A stretch of 23,433 nt of DNA from Flavobacteriaceae bacterium. GTDB lineage: Bacteria > Bacteroidota > Bacteroidia > Flavobacteriales > Flavobacteriaceae. The notes beneath the pieces are model-generated. The model saw only the letters and a list, made by a program, of their open reading frames with translations, made no database searches and had not been told where the DNA came from. The translations under genes and the position numbers were made by a program. This document shows, in pieces, positions 8,712-16,227 of this stretch. Each line of letters starts with the position of its first letter. The stretch's first letter is position 1. The stretch lies in the NCBI GenBank assembly GCA_029238555.1, contig JAQWFV010000021.1:1-23433 (forward strand). Reading direction: 5' to 3'.

Positions 8712-9833
8712 TTAAGTAGTTTTTTTATAGCTCCAAACAGCCAAACCGTTCATTACAATTGCGTAGGCCAAGGTTTTTATAGCTAATGGAAAAATATCTG
8801 CAAACCCAGAGCCTTTTAGCATCACCATTCTGATGATTTCTACAAAATATTTAATGGGATTGAACTCAGTCAGTATTTGCGCCCATTTTGGCATACTTTC
8901 TATAGGAGTAAACAAGCCGCTCATTAATATAAATATCACTATGAAGAACCAGGCTATAAACATGGCCTGTTGTTGCGTGTCAGTAAAGTTTGAAATAAAA
9001 AGTCCCATTCCTAAAATCACCAAAATATAAATAGAAGTATAAGCATAAAGCAATCCTAAATTCCCAAGCATTGGCGTATTAAAAATGACTTTTGCAAGAA
9101 TTAAACCTATGGTTAACAGCCCCATACCTATTACCCAAAAAGGGAAGAGTTTACCTATAATAAAATGGCTTTTTCTTATGGGTGTAACATTTATCTGTTC
9201 CAGCGTTCCCAATTCCTTTTCCCTAACAATGTTCATTCCTGATAAGAAAAGAGTTATCATAGTTACAAGTAAAACCAAAATACCAGGCACCATAAACGTT
9301 TTGTAATTCAAGGTCTCGTTGTACCAAAATAGGGGAACACTCTCTATGCTGTAAGGCTTTTTAACATTGTCAGAAATCTGTGTCAAATCTGCTACTATAT
9401 TTTGGTTGTAGTTTTGTATAATTTGCGTAATGTAAACATTGACAACTCCCGCTGCTGAACCATCAATGGCATCAATGAACACGCCTAATTCGTTTGATTT
9501 GTATTTTTGCAAATCCCGTTCAAAATGAGTGGGTATATTTAAATAAGCATCAATAGTACCTAACTGCATTGCTTGAGATGCCTCTTTTTCAGATGAAAAC
9601 TTTTCTGAAACATTAAAATAGGTCGAAGCTTTAAATTGTTCTAGCAATCCTCTGGACATCCTACTATTATCGGCATCAACATATCCAAACTGTATGTTTT
9701 TTATTTCATAAGTAGCCGCATTGGATAAAATAACCAATTGTAGTATCGGTAAAATAAATATGATGGGTAACATTCCTTTATTTCTAAAGATTTGCTTAAA
9801 CTCCTTTTTTATGATGTAAAGAATTATTTTCAT
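8712..9833 (-). CDS. ABC-2 type transporter permease (YbhR-like)
   Basis: A 373-aa inner-membrane permease of the ABC-2 family. One N-terminal membrane helix (about 20-40) is followed by a large periplasmic domain (about 45-175). Five or so helices follow, with the conserved MVPGILVLLVTMITLFLSG and REKELGTLEQINVTP (coupling-helix region), and SGLFTPIESMPKWAQ before the last helices. It pairs with the preceding permease as a heterodimer like YbhS/YbhR and would be driven by the two ATPases encoded upstream. There is only a one-base gap to the previous gene. Such systems export drugs or other small hydrophobic compounds through HlyD and TolC; the substrate is unknown. Confidence 0.9.
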   Translation of the reverse strand: MKIILYIIKKEFKQIFRNKGMLPIIFILPILQLVILSNAATYEIKNIQFGYVDADNSRMSRGLLEQFKASTYFNVSEKFSSEKEASQAMQLGTIDAYLNIPTHFERDLQKYKSNELGVFIDAIDGSAAGVVNVYITQIIQNYNQNIVADLTQISDNVKKPYSIESVPLFWYNETLNYKTFMVPGILVLLVTMITLFLSGMNIVREKELGTLEQINVTPIRKSHFIIGKLFPFWVIGMGLLTIGLILAKVIFNTPMLGNLGLLYAYTSIYILVILGMGLFISNFTDTQQQAMFIAWFFIVIFILMSGLFTPIESMPKWAQILTEFNPIKYFVEIIRMVMLKGSGFADIFPLAIKTLAYAIVMNGLAVWSYKKTT

Positions 9834-9834
9834 A

Positions 9835-10941
9835 TTACTCCAGTTTAGTTTTATATTTCTTCACACTAACTACAATAAAAAATAAAGTCATTAAAAGAAG
9901 TATCACTGTTTCCTTTAAAACAAAACCAATTCCAATACCTTTTAGCATAATACTTTTTACAATGATTATAAACCATTTTGCAGGTATAATATTGCTTATA
10001 ATCATAAGTGGCAGAGGCATACTGCTAATCGGAAAAATAAAACCAGATAGTAATATGGTAGGTAACATTAATCCCATAAGAGAAATCATCATAGCTGTTT
10101 GCTGTGTTCCCGAAATAGTAGAAATTAAAATACCCAAAGCGAGTGATGTGATAATAAATAGTACGCTCTCAATTCCCAATAATAGAAAGCTGCCTTTAAC
10201 AGGCATATTAAACACAAAAATGCTCAATAAGACAATGACAACTGCATTAATAACAGATAAGAAAATGTATGGAAACACTTTTCCAATAATTACCTGGAAA
10301 GGTTTCAAGGGGGAAACTAATAAAATTTCCATGGTACCTTGCTCTTTTTCACGGGTAATGGAAATAGAGGTCATCATTGCAGACACCAACATCAGAATAA
10401 CTGTCATAACCCCTGGAACAAACATATAAACACTTTTTAATTCCGCATTATAAATCATCCTGCTTTGGGGTACAATTTGATAATCAACGGAAATGTTTTT
10501 GTTCAATTCTTGCTGATACTTTTTAAGTATTGAAGAAATATAATTACTTATTGCGCTAGCCATATTAGGGTCTGTCGCATCTGTAAGTACTTGCACGATA
10601 GCCTGATTTTCTTCAATGAGATTATTTCCAAAGTTGTTTTCAAATTGAAGCACCGCTTTTACCTTACCTTTTTTGAATATGGATGCTATAGATGACTCCT
10701 CGTGTATGATATCTACAATACTAAAATGCTTTGATGCTGAAATCTTTTTGATGATTTCTTTGGTGGTAAAATCATTAGACTGGTCTAAAATGGCAATATC
10801 CACATTATTGATTTCATTGGTTATGGCAAAACCAAACAATAATATTTGGGCTATAGGCATCCCGAATAATATAAATAGGGAACGTTTATCACGGAATATG
10901 TGATAAAATTCTTTTCTTACAAAACCTACAAATCGTTTCAT
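9835..10941 (-). CDS. ABC-2 type transporter permease (YbhS-like)
   Basis: A 368-aa inner-membrane permease, paralogous to its downstream neighbour. It shows the same plan: N-terminal cytoplasmic helix with RKEFYHIFRDKRSLF, membrane helix at about 23-43, periplasmic domain (about 45-170), then membrane helices beginning MFVPGVMTVILMLVSAMMTS. SITREKEQGTMEILLVSPLKP is the typical cytoplasmic coupling segment and LLSGFIFPISSMP precedes the final helices. Its start overlaps the stop of the second ATPase gene in an ATGA arrangement (10938-10941), which indicates translational coupling and fixes the start. Together with the other permease it would form the transmembrane pore. Confidence 0.9.
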   Translation of the reverse strand: MKRFVGFVRKEFYHIFRDKRSLFILFGMPIAQILLFGFAITNEINNVDIAILDQSNDFTTKEIIKKISASKHFSIVDIIHEESSIASIFKKGKVKAVLQFENNFGNNLIEENQAIVQVLTDATDPNMASAISNYISSILKKYQQELNKNISVDYQIVPQSRMIYNAELKSVYMFVPGVMTVILMLVSAMMTSISITREKEQGTMEILLVSPLKPFQVIIGKVFPYIFLSVINAVVIVLLSIFVFNMPVKGSFLLLGIESVLFIITSLALGILISTISGTQQTAMMISLMGLMLPTILLSGFIFPISSMPLPLMIISNIIPAKWFIIIVKSIMLKGIGIGFVLKETVILLLMTLFFIVVSVKKYKTKLE

Positions 10942-11669
10942 CCTCTGGCCAGTTTTAAAAACACGTCATTCATTGTGTCTGTTTTATAATGTTCTTTTAG
11001 CATTTTTGGGGTGTCCAGGGCTTCAATTTTACCATCAACCATAATAGAAACCCTATCACAATATTCCGCTTCGTCCATATAATGGGTAGTTACAAAAATG
11101 GTAGTCCCATTATGAGCAGCTTTATAGATCATTTCCCAAAATTGACGTCTGGTAATAGGGTCTACACCACCAGTAGGCTCATCTAAAAAAACGATTTTAG
11201 GCTCATGCAATAGAGAAACAGAAAATGCCAACTTTTGTTTCCATCCCAAGGGTAACGAAGCCACAAGACTGTTCGTAACTTCTTGAAGCCCCAATTCTTC
11301 AACCAATTCACATCGCTTATGTTCTATTTGTTTTTTGGACAATCCGTAAATACCTCCAAAAAATGTGATGTTCTCTTTTACTGTTAAGTCATCATACAAG
11401 GCAAATTTCTGACTCATATACCCAATATTTTTTTTGATAGATTCGGCTTCTTTATAAACATCAAAACCAGCTACCGAAGCCGCTCCAGAAGAAGGGGAAG
11501 AAATCCCTATGAGCATTTTTATAGCAGTGGTTTTACCAGCACCATTTGCGCCCAAAAAGCCAAATATTTCACCTGCTTTTACCTGAAAACTTATTTGATT
11601 TACCGCTGCAAAGTCTCCAAATAACTTGGTTAGATTTTCTACTTGTATAACGTTATTGTCTTTGATCAT
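10938..11669 (-). CDS. ABC transporter ATPase (equivalent to C-terminal half of YbhF)
   Basis: A 243-aa nucleotide-binding subunit. Walker A is GANGAGKTT (40-48), Walker B IVFLDEP (about 159-165) with the D-loop GGVDP, and the switch His is in TTHYMDEAEYCD. The ABC signature is LPLGWKQ (139-145) instead of LSGGQ. I recall the same LPLG variant in the second half of E. coli YbhF, so this is probably the degenerate partner of an asymmetric ATPase pair. It overlaps both neighbours by four bases (ATGA at 11666-11669 and at 10938-10941), so expression is tightly coupled. Confidence 0.93.
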   Translation of the reverse strand: MIKDNNVIQVENLTKLFGDFAAVNQISFQVKAGEIFGFLGANGAGKTTAIKMLIGISSPSSGAASVAGFDVYKEAESIKKNIGYMSQKFALYDDLTVKENITFFGGIYGLSKKQIEHKRCELVEELGLQEVTNSLVASLPLGWKQKLAFSVSLLHEPKIVFLDEPTGGVDPITRRQFWEMIYKAAHNGTTIFVTTHYMDEAEYCDRVSIMVDGKIEALDTPKMLKEHYKTDTMNDVFLKLARG

Positions 11670-12568
11670 TTGGCTAATTCCATAAAAGTGTCTTCTATGG
11701 TAGGTTTGGTTATTTCAATTTTAATATTTTTAAGACCCTGAAGCTCTAAATAAGTTTTTAAGCTTGATGTATCTATAGGGTAACGTTTGTCTGTATAATG
11801 CACAAAAGCACCAAAAGGAAAAATACTGTAAGTATGCTCGTAATTGGTTAAAATCTGAATGAGGCTGTACATATTATGAGCGCTGATGTTGTATAAAGGT
11901 TTTGGAAAGTGACTTACAATTGCGGTTGGCGTATCTACTTCAAGAATGTTACCCTCTTGAATTAATGCAATACGGTCACATAAGGCAGCTTCATCCATAT
12001 AGGGTGTTGACACTAAAATGGTTATTCCTTTTTCCTGTAACCGTTTGAGCATTTCCCAAAATTCCATTCTCGACACTGGGTCCACTCCAGTGGTAGGCTC
12101 ATCCAAAAAAAGGACTTTTGGCTTGTGTATCAGTGCACAGCTTAAGGCTAGCTTTTGCTTCATTCCTCCTGATAATTTCCCTGCTCTACGTTTCTTAAAA
12201 GGTTCTATTTGCACATAAATATCTTTTACCAAATCATAGTTCTCTTCTACGGTGGTACCAAAAATTGTTGCAAAAAAATTCAAATTTTCCTCAACGGTCA
12301 AATCTTGATAAAGTGAAAAACGTCCAGGCATATACCCAACACTATTCCTAATGGATTTATAATCGTTAATCACATCATACCCTGCTACAGTTGCTTGCCC
12401 TTTATCTGCGATCAAGAGCGTTGTAAGTATGCGAAATAAGGTGGTTTTTCCAGCACCATCAGGACCTATCAATCCGAAAAGCTCTCCTGGCTTTACATTA
12501 AAAGAAATATCTGACAACGCTGTTATTTCGCCAAAGGATTTTGTTATGTTGGATACTGAAATGCTCAT
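11666..12568 (-). CDS. ABC transporter ATPase (equivalent to N-terminal half of YbhF)
   Basis: A 300-aa nucleotide-binding subunit. Walker A is GPDGAGKTT (35-43), the signature LSGGMKQ (132-138) is canonical, and Walker B is VLFLDEP (152-158). In the switch region the usual His is replaced: VSTPYMDEAALCD has Pro where TTHYMDEAE is common, so the two ATPases seem to complement each other (one with a good signature, the other with a good switch His). A 70-residue C-terminal extension ends KPTIEDTFMELAK. It follows the lipoprotein gene by two bases. In E. coli the two ATPases are one polypeptide (YbhF); here they are separate genes. Confidence 0.93.
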   Translation of the reverse strand: MSISVSNITKSFGEITALSDISFNVKPGELFGLIGPDGAGKTTLFRILTTLLIADKGQATVAGYDVINDYKSIRNSVGYMPGRFSLYQDLTVEENLNFFATIFGTTVEENYDLVKDIYVQIEPFKKRRAGKLSGGMKQKLALSCALIHKPKVLFLDEPTTGVDPVSRMEFWEMLKRLQEKGITILVSTPYMDEAALCDRIALIQEGNILEVDTPTAIVSHFPKPLYNISAHNMYSLIQILTNYEHTYSIFPFGAFVHYTDKRYPIDTSSLKTYLELQGLKNIKIEITKPTIEDTFMELAK

Positions 12569-12570
12569 AA

Positions 12571-13050
12571 TTATTCAAAATAATTGTCATAAGCACTTAC
12601 GTTTTGCTCAATGCTCTTATAAATATGTTGTGCTTTAGCCAAGCTCTCAGCTTCCTTTAATGCATTAATTTTGCCTATCAAAGGAAGCAGCCATAGGTGT
12701 AAATTATCGTGTGAAGGCCCTTTCATTGTACACTCTTTAATGACATAGTTTGTTTCTTTGTTGAGAGCGTTTGCGATGGTGTGATAATCATCTAATTCTT
12801 TTAATTTACTCGTTATTAAAACGGATTTCATTCTAACTATACCTTCATTTGTTTCAGGATTCGCCGTCCATTTAGCCCCATCATTCATTTTTATTTCTTG
12901 CATCCATTCATTACCAACTACTTTGCTTTCAGTAGGCTGTTCCGTAAGTTCTGTTTCATTTTTCTTTGTTGCATTACTTTCTTTATGTTGGTCCTTACAA
13001 GCTGTAAAAAGTAGTGATACTGCAATGAGTGTAATTACTGTTTTTTTCAT
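12571..13050 (-). CDS. Small lipoprotein with clustered Cys/Met/His residues, inserted in an efflux operon
   Basis: A 159-aa lipoprotein from the ATG at 13050; the frame could extend to a GTG at 13095, but that would run back into the HlyD gene. The signal peptide ends LLFTAC with lipidated Cys18, followed by a Lys/Glu/Thr-rich linker (about 19-48). The folded part (about 49-159) looks helical and has KMNDGAKWTANPETNEGI and then C107-T-M109-KGPSH114-DNLH118-LWLLPL. Cys, Met and two His in 12 residues resemble a soft-metal site, so a periplasmic metal-binding helper is possible. I have seen similar helical proteins in Bacteroidota metal-efflux loci but cannot name a family. It sits between HlyD and the ATPases. 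Confidence 0.75.
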   Translation of the reverse strand: MKKTVITLIAVSLLFTACKDQHKESNATKKNETELTEQPTESKVVGNEWMQEIKMNDGAKWTANPETNEGIVRMKSVLITSKLKELDDYHTIANALNKETNYVIKECTMKGPSHDNLHLWLLPLIGKINALKEAESLAKAQHIYKSIEQNVSAYDNYFE

Positions 13051-13067
13051 AATTTCAAGTTTAATAT

Positions 13068-13961
13068 TTATTGATTTGACTCTGTGTTTAACCACATTTC
13101 AGCCGGCATTCCAATTTTTAAACTACCATCATTTTTGACTTGCACTTTCACCGCATAGACCAGGGCAACTCGCTCTTCTTTGGTTTGAATGATTTTAGGG
13201 GTAAACTCCGCTTGTGAAGCTATCCAGCTAATTTTGCCTTCATACGATTTCATTCCATCCTGGTCATCGATTTTGACCTTTACGGCTTCTCCTATTTTTA
13301 CATTGGCCAATTGGGTTTCGCTCACATATACTCGAAGTTCCATAGTAGATAAATCAGCAATTTTAAAGAGTGGTTTTCCAAAAGATACAATTTCACCTGG
13401 TTCAACATACTTTAATAACACCGTGCCATTCATTGGATTTTTTATGCTACACTTTGTTATTTGGTCGTTGATTTGTTGTATTTCAACATCAATGCTTTTG
13501 AGCTCGCTTACCACTGCTGCGTTTTGAATTTCAACACTGCGAATACTGTTTTTAAAAACGGCTACTTCACCATTTACATCATCTAACTGCTTTTGGGTAC
13601 CTGCGTTGTCTTTAATTAAATTTTCAATTCTTGTTTTATTTACAGTGACGGTTTTTAATTTGGCTTCTAATACGCTTATCTCAGATAGAACACCTTGGGA
13701 TTTTGCCCTAATTAAATCCTTTTGTATTAAAAGTTTCGCTTTTTTTAAATGCAATGGAATAGTATCTATATGCCCCATAAGTTCATTGGTTGCTACAATA
13801 GCACCTTCCTCAATAGTAAAGCTCATAAGTTTTCCATTGTTTTCTGCTGATACCGTAATTTCGGTAGCTTCAAAATTTCCATAACCATCTGCTTTGTAAC
13901 TATTTTTACTGCATGAGGTTAATACAGTTAGTGAAATTAGTATTGTCTTAATATTTTTCAT
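13068..13961 (-). CDS. HlyD/MFP-family periplasmic adaptor lipoprotein (YbhG-like)
   Basis: A 297-aa membrane-fusion protein linking the ABC-2 permeases to TolC. The signal peptide ends LTVLTSC with a lipidated Cys17, so it is anchored in the inner membrane. A barrel-sandwich half-motif follows (ATEITVSAENNGKLMSFTIEEGAIV). A long alpha-helical coiled-coil hairpin (about 70-160) has many Lys/Glu/Gln residues. The second lipoyl half (KCSIKNPMNGTVLLKYVEPGEIVSFGKPLFKIADLS) and a beta-barrel (LRVYVSETQLANVKIGEAVKV) come next. The length suits the YbhG type. It starts 7 bp after the TolC gene and is followed by the lipoprotein gene 17 bp later. Confidence 0.92.
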   Translation of the reverse strand: MKNIKTILISLTVLTSCSKNSYKADGYGNFEATEITVSAENNGKLMSFTIEEGAIVATNELMGHIDTIPLHLKKAKLLIQKDLIRAKSQGVLSEISVLEAKLKTVTVNKTRIENLIKDNAGTQKQLDDVNGEVAVFKNSIRSVEIQNAAVVSELKSIDVEIQQINDQITKCSIKNPMNGTVLLKYVEPGEIVSFGKPLFKIADLSTMELRVYVSETQLANVKIGEAVKVKIDDQDGMKSYEGKISWIASQAEFTPKIIQTKEERVALVYAVKVQVKNDGSLKIGMPAEMWLNTESNQ

Positions 13962-13968
13962 TTCTATT

Positions 13969-15228
13969 CTATTTAATATTGCCTTTAAGGGTATTGTAAT
14001 TGGCTTTGGCTAATTCCAATTTGGTTTTATGTTTGTTCAACAAATTTTCTGTCTCGTATAGTTTGGTAAGGGCTGTAATATATTCAGAGGCTGTGACAAT
14101 TCCGTTGTTCAATTGAGATTCTGAAGTGTTAACCACTTCTTGTTGTAAAGAAATTAACTGCTGGTCTATTTCAATAGTGCTTTTAAGAGTTTCAATTTCA
14201 TTTTGGTGTTCATTTAAGGCGATATTAGTATTCAGTCTAAAAACTTCTTCTCGGTTGCTAATCAATTCTTTTGAATAATCTAAGGCTTGCCGTTCTCTCT
14301 TATTCTCATTCCAGTCTAACAGATTCCAATGTAACTTTAAACCAACTATATAGTATGATGAAAAATCATTTTTCAACATATTCAGTCCCGGATTACCATA
14401 GCCTCCAGTTGCAAAGCCTATGAGTTCGGGTAGCAATGATTTGGACAATATCTTTTGTTTTTGTCCTATCTCTTGTTTTTGCAGATTGAACATTCCTAAT
14501 TCCGGTCTGTTCAAATCTGAACTATCTACTGTGGAAAGTAGTGGTTTTTGGAATTCTGTGTCAATATTTATAGCAGCTCCTATTAATGAAGATAAAGATG
14601 AAATTAACTTTGACTTATTATTGGTGACTTCTTTGGTTTGCTGTAAAACTTTCAACAGTTCCGCTTCAATGACTTTATCTGAAGTAGGTAACAAAACACC
14701 ATTATCTATACCAGATGTCACTTCCATTAATTTAATCCTCAATTGTTTTTCTCTTACGATCAATAATTTAGTTTGGTCCTCAACCAAAAGAATTGAAAAA
14801 TACAGTTGATTTACACGTTGTTTCAAATGATATAGATTAACTTCAACTTCCTGCTTTTTTCTGTCAGAAATGATGTTTTGCAAACCCTGAGATGCACTAA
14901 TTTTACCAGCATTGAATATTAACTGATTGGCCGTAAGTGTAGCGCGATATTGGTCGTTATTCAAATATTCTATGTCCACATTAGGCAATGGAACCTCAGT
15001 AACATCACTCTGATAGGTCACTTGAGCACTAAGATTCAATTGCGGCAATGTCTTTGATTTAATAGCCAAAAGCTCAGCTTCCTTTTGTCGCTCTAAAATG
15101 ACATACTGTTTCGCAAGCGGATAATTGGTTTTTAAACCTTCATAACATTCATTTAAGCTCATTTTTTGTTGGCCGTAACCAAAAAATACTGTTGGCAAGA
15201 TTAGTCCAAATAGATAAACGACTTTCAT
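13969..15228 (-). CDS. TolC-family outer-membrane efflux protein
   Basis: A 419-aa outer-membrane channel subunit. The signal peptide (about 1-19, FFGYGQ) is followed by MSLNECYEGLKTNYPLAKQY, the usual first helix of Bacteroidota TolC proteins, then the PQLNLSAQVTYQSDVTEVPLP segment and two long helical repeats with Gln/Glu/Lys-rich heptads. The N-terminal TolC-fold half and the second half (about 230-419) both end in typical helices. It would trimerise and form the outer-membrane exit duct for the HlyD-ABC pump. It starts 4 bp after the TetR gene stop, so the regulator and pump share a transcript. Confidence 0.92.
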   Translation of the reverse strand: MKVVYLFGLILPTVFFGYGQQKMSLNECYEGLKTNYPLAKQYVILERQKEAELLAIKSKTLPQLNLSAQVTYQSDVTEVPLPNVDIEYLNNDQYRATLTANQLIFNAGKISASQGLQNIISDRKKQEVEVNLYHLKQRVNQLYFSILLVEDQTKLLIVREKQLRIKLMEVTSGIDNGVLLPTSDKVIEAELLKVLQQTKEVTNNKSKLISSLSSLIGAAINIDTEFQKPLLSTVDSSDLNRPELGMFNLQKQEIGQKQKILSKSLLPELIGFATGGYGNPGLNMLKNDFSSYYIVGLKLHWNLLDWNENKRERQALDYSKELISNREEVFRLNTNIALNEHQNEIETLKSTIEIDQQLISLQQEVVNTSESQLNNGIVTASEYITALTKLYETENLLNKHKTKLELAKANYNTLKGNIK

Positions 15229-15232
15229 AGCT

Positions 15233-15844
15233 TTACTTTTTTATGGCATTAATAATAAATTCTGACACCTCTTTTTTTCGATCTTCTAACAGCATTTCAT
15301 ATGTATTATCGTTAACATTTGTAAATGCTTTGATCAAAGGCGAAGCAACAAAAGGAAAAATATTTAAGGAAAGTATATTGATGAATAATTGCTCTGCACT
15401 TATGGAAATTATTGTGCCGTTTTTCACCTCATTTTGAACTTGGAGCTTAAATTTATCAATATTTGGAAAGGCAGTATTATTCTTGATTTTTTCAATGAAA
15501 TTTGGATTTCTATTGAGCTCTTGAATAATGAAGTTTGGCAAATAAGGATGCTTTATAATAAAGCTCATATAGTTGTGGGTGAAATTTTTGATTTTATCTT
15601 CTACAGATGAATCATCATTTAGAATAGCATTAAGTTGAGGGGCTAATAAGGCAAAAGCCTTTTTAAAGACTGCCTCAAATAAAAGCTGTTTACTTCTGTA
15701 ATAATAATGCAACATTGCCTTATTAATGCTTGCTTTATCTGCAATTTCTTGCATTCGTGCTCCATCCATTCCTTTAGCTTGAAAAATTTTCTGGGCTGCT
15801 TCTAATATTTGTTCTTCAGTTTTATTGTCTTTGTGTTTTGTCAT
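15233..15844 (-). CDS. TetR/AcrR-family repressor of the efflux operon (CecR-like)
   Basis: A 203-aa regulator. The N-terminal HTH is typical of TetR (EQILEAAQKIFQAKGMDGARMQEIADKASINKAMLHYYYRSKQ at about 11-52, recognition helix near KASINKAMLHYYY). The C-terminal all-helical domain (about 55-203) binds an unknown ligand and dimerises. It is the first gene of the efflux operon and is preceded by a near-perfect 23-bp inverted repeat overlapping its own promoter (15851-15873), so autorepression and repression of the operon are probable. E. coli CecR (YbiH) controls the ybh pump in a comparable arrangement; the effector cannot be guessed. The start ATG at 15842-15844 gives the usual short N-terminal arm. 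Confidence 0.92.
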   Translation of the reverse strand: MTKHKDNKTEEQILEAAQKIFQAKGMDGARMQEIADKASINKAMLHYYYRSKQLLFEAVFKKAFALLAPQLNAILNDDSSVEDKIKNFTHNYMSFIIKHPYLPNFIIQELNRNPNFIEKIKNNTAFPNIDKFKLQVQNEVKNGTIISISAEQLFINILSLNIFPFVASPLIKAFTNVNDNTYEMLLEDRKKEVSEFIINAIKK

Positions 15845-15850
15845 TTTGCA

Positions 15851-15873
15851 ACCATTCAGTTTAACTGTTTGGT
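15851..15873. promoter_or_regulatory. TetR operator: 23-bp imperfect palindrome
   Basis: The left arm ACCATTCAGTT and the right arm AACTGTTTGGT are separated by a single T; 9 of 11 pairs are complementary. The inner CAGTT-T-AACTG core is perfect. It lies at the expected transcription start, just downstream of the -7 element at 15877-15884 and 7 bp before the start codon of the TetR gene, which is the classic position for repression by steric block. Confidence 0.75.
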
Positions 15874-15876
15874 TAA

Positions 15877-15884
15877 CAAATGTA
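15877..15884 (-). promoter_or_regulatory. -7 element of the TetR/efflux operon promoter
   Basis: TACATTTG on the minus strand is a perfect TAnnTTTG match. A good TTG at -33 is not seen, which suggests a weak basal promoter. The predicted start of transcription (near 15870) is within the palindromic operator. Confidence 0.6.
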
Positions 15885-15915
15885 CAAAAAAATATTAATC
15901 AGCAGTAAATAAGAC

Positions 15916-15929
15916 GTTTAATATTAAAC
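15916..15929. promoter_or_regulatory. Perfect 14-bp palindrome upstream of the efflux promoter
   Basis: GTTTAATATTAAAC is fully self-complementary and lies about 50 bp upstream of the predicted transcription start. It is unlike the TetR operator sequence. It could be the site of a second regulator, or chance in AT-rich DNA. Confidence 0.3.
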
Positions 15930-16012
15930 TTAAATAAAGGTATTTAACTTAAATGCTACAGCTTTGTTGAGCTAAGGTAACTGGGGATTATAAAAAAACC
16001 TCTTGTTAAAAC

Positions 16013-16043
16013 AAAAAAAGCCCGATCAAATGATCGGGCTTTT
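16013..16043 (-). terminator. Terminator of tRNA-Leu (31-bp repeat copy 2)
   Basis: The same GCCCGATC...GATCGGGC hairpin as at 6007-6026, here at 16020-16039. Read on the minus strand it follows the tRNA-Leu gene by 7 bp and ends in seven T, so it is the tRNA terminator. On the plus side only four T follow. The 31 bases are identical to 6000-6030. Confidence 0.85.
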
Positions 16044-16050
16044 ACTTTTG

Positions 16051-16132
16051 TACAGGCGGAGAGACTCGAACTCTCACACCTCGCGGCACTAGATCCTAAG
16101 TCTAGCGTGTCTACCAATTCCACCACGCCTGC
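16051..16132 (-). tRNA. tRNA-Leu (anticodon UAG)
   Basis: An 82-nt class II tRNA. The acceptor stem GCAGGCG pairs with CGCCTGT (one G-U pair) and the discriminator is A; CCA is not encoded. D-arm GGTGGAATTGGTAGACACG, anticodon stem CTAGA/TCTAG with loop CTTAGGA (anticodon TAG), variable arm GTGCCGCGAGGTGT and T-loop GAGTTCGAGTCTC are all present. It reads leucine CUN codons. A perfect -7 element is located just upstream and a terminator 7 bp downstream, so it is a single-gene transcript. Its 3' end faces the accessory block, as is common at tRNA insertion sites. Confidence 0.97.
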
Positions 16133-16142
16133 AAAAGGAGTG

Positions 16143-16150
16143 CAAATATA
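16143..16150 (-). promoter_or_regulatory. -7 element of the tRNA-Leu promoter
   Basis: TATATTTG on the minus strand, a perfect TAnnTTTG match, 10 bp upstream of the tRNA 5' end. No exact TTG was found at the -33 spacing. Confidence 0.6.
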
Positions 16151-16227
16151 ATGTAAAATTTGAATATTAAAAGGTCTATAGTTTAAAAAGTAGTTTTTGT
16201 AGCTTTACATACTCAAATAAAAAAAAT

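Noticed and set aside
9962..10429. 155-codon plus-strand frame opposite the first permease gene
   Set aside because: It is antisense to a well-supported permease, its residue composition is that of reversed membrane codons, and no family is recognised.
14420..14809. 129-codon plus-strand frame opposite tolC
   Set aside because: It is the shadow of a clear TolC gene, with Cys/Phe/Ser-rich, non-protein-like composition.
6000..16132. Active integrative element at tRNA-Leu
   Set aside because: No integrase, transposase or relaxase is encoded in the block, and no duplicate of the tRNA 3' end is found near 6000; only the terminator repeat is shared.
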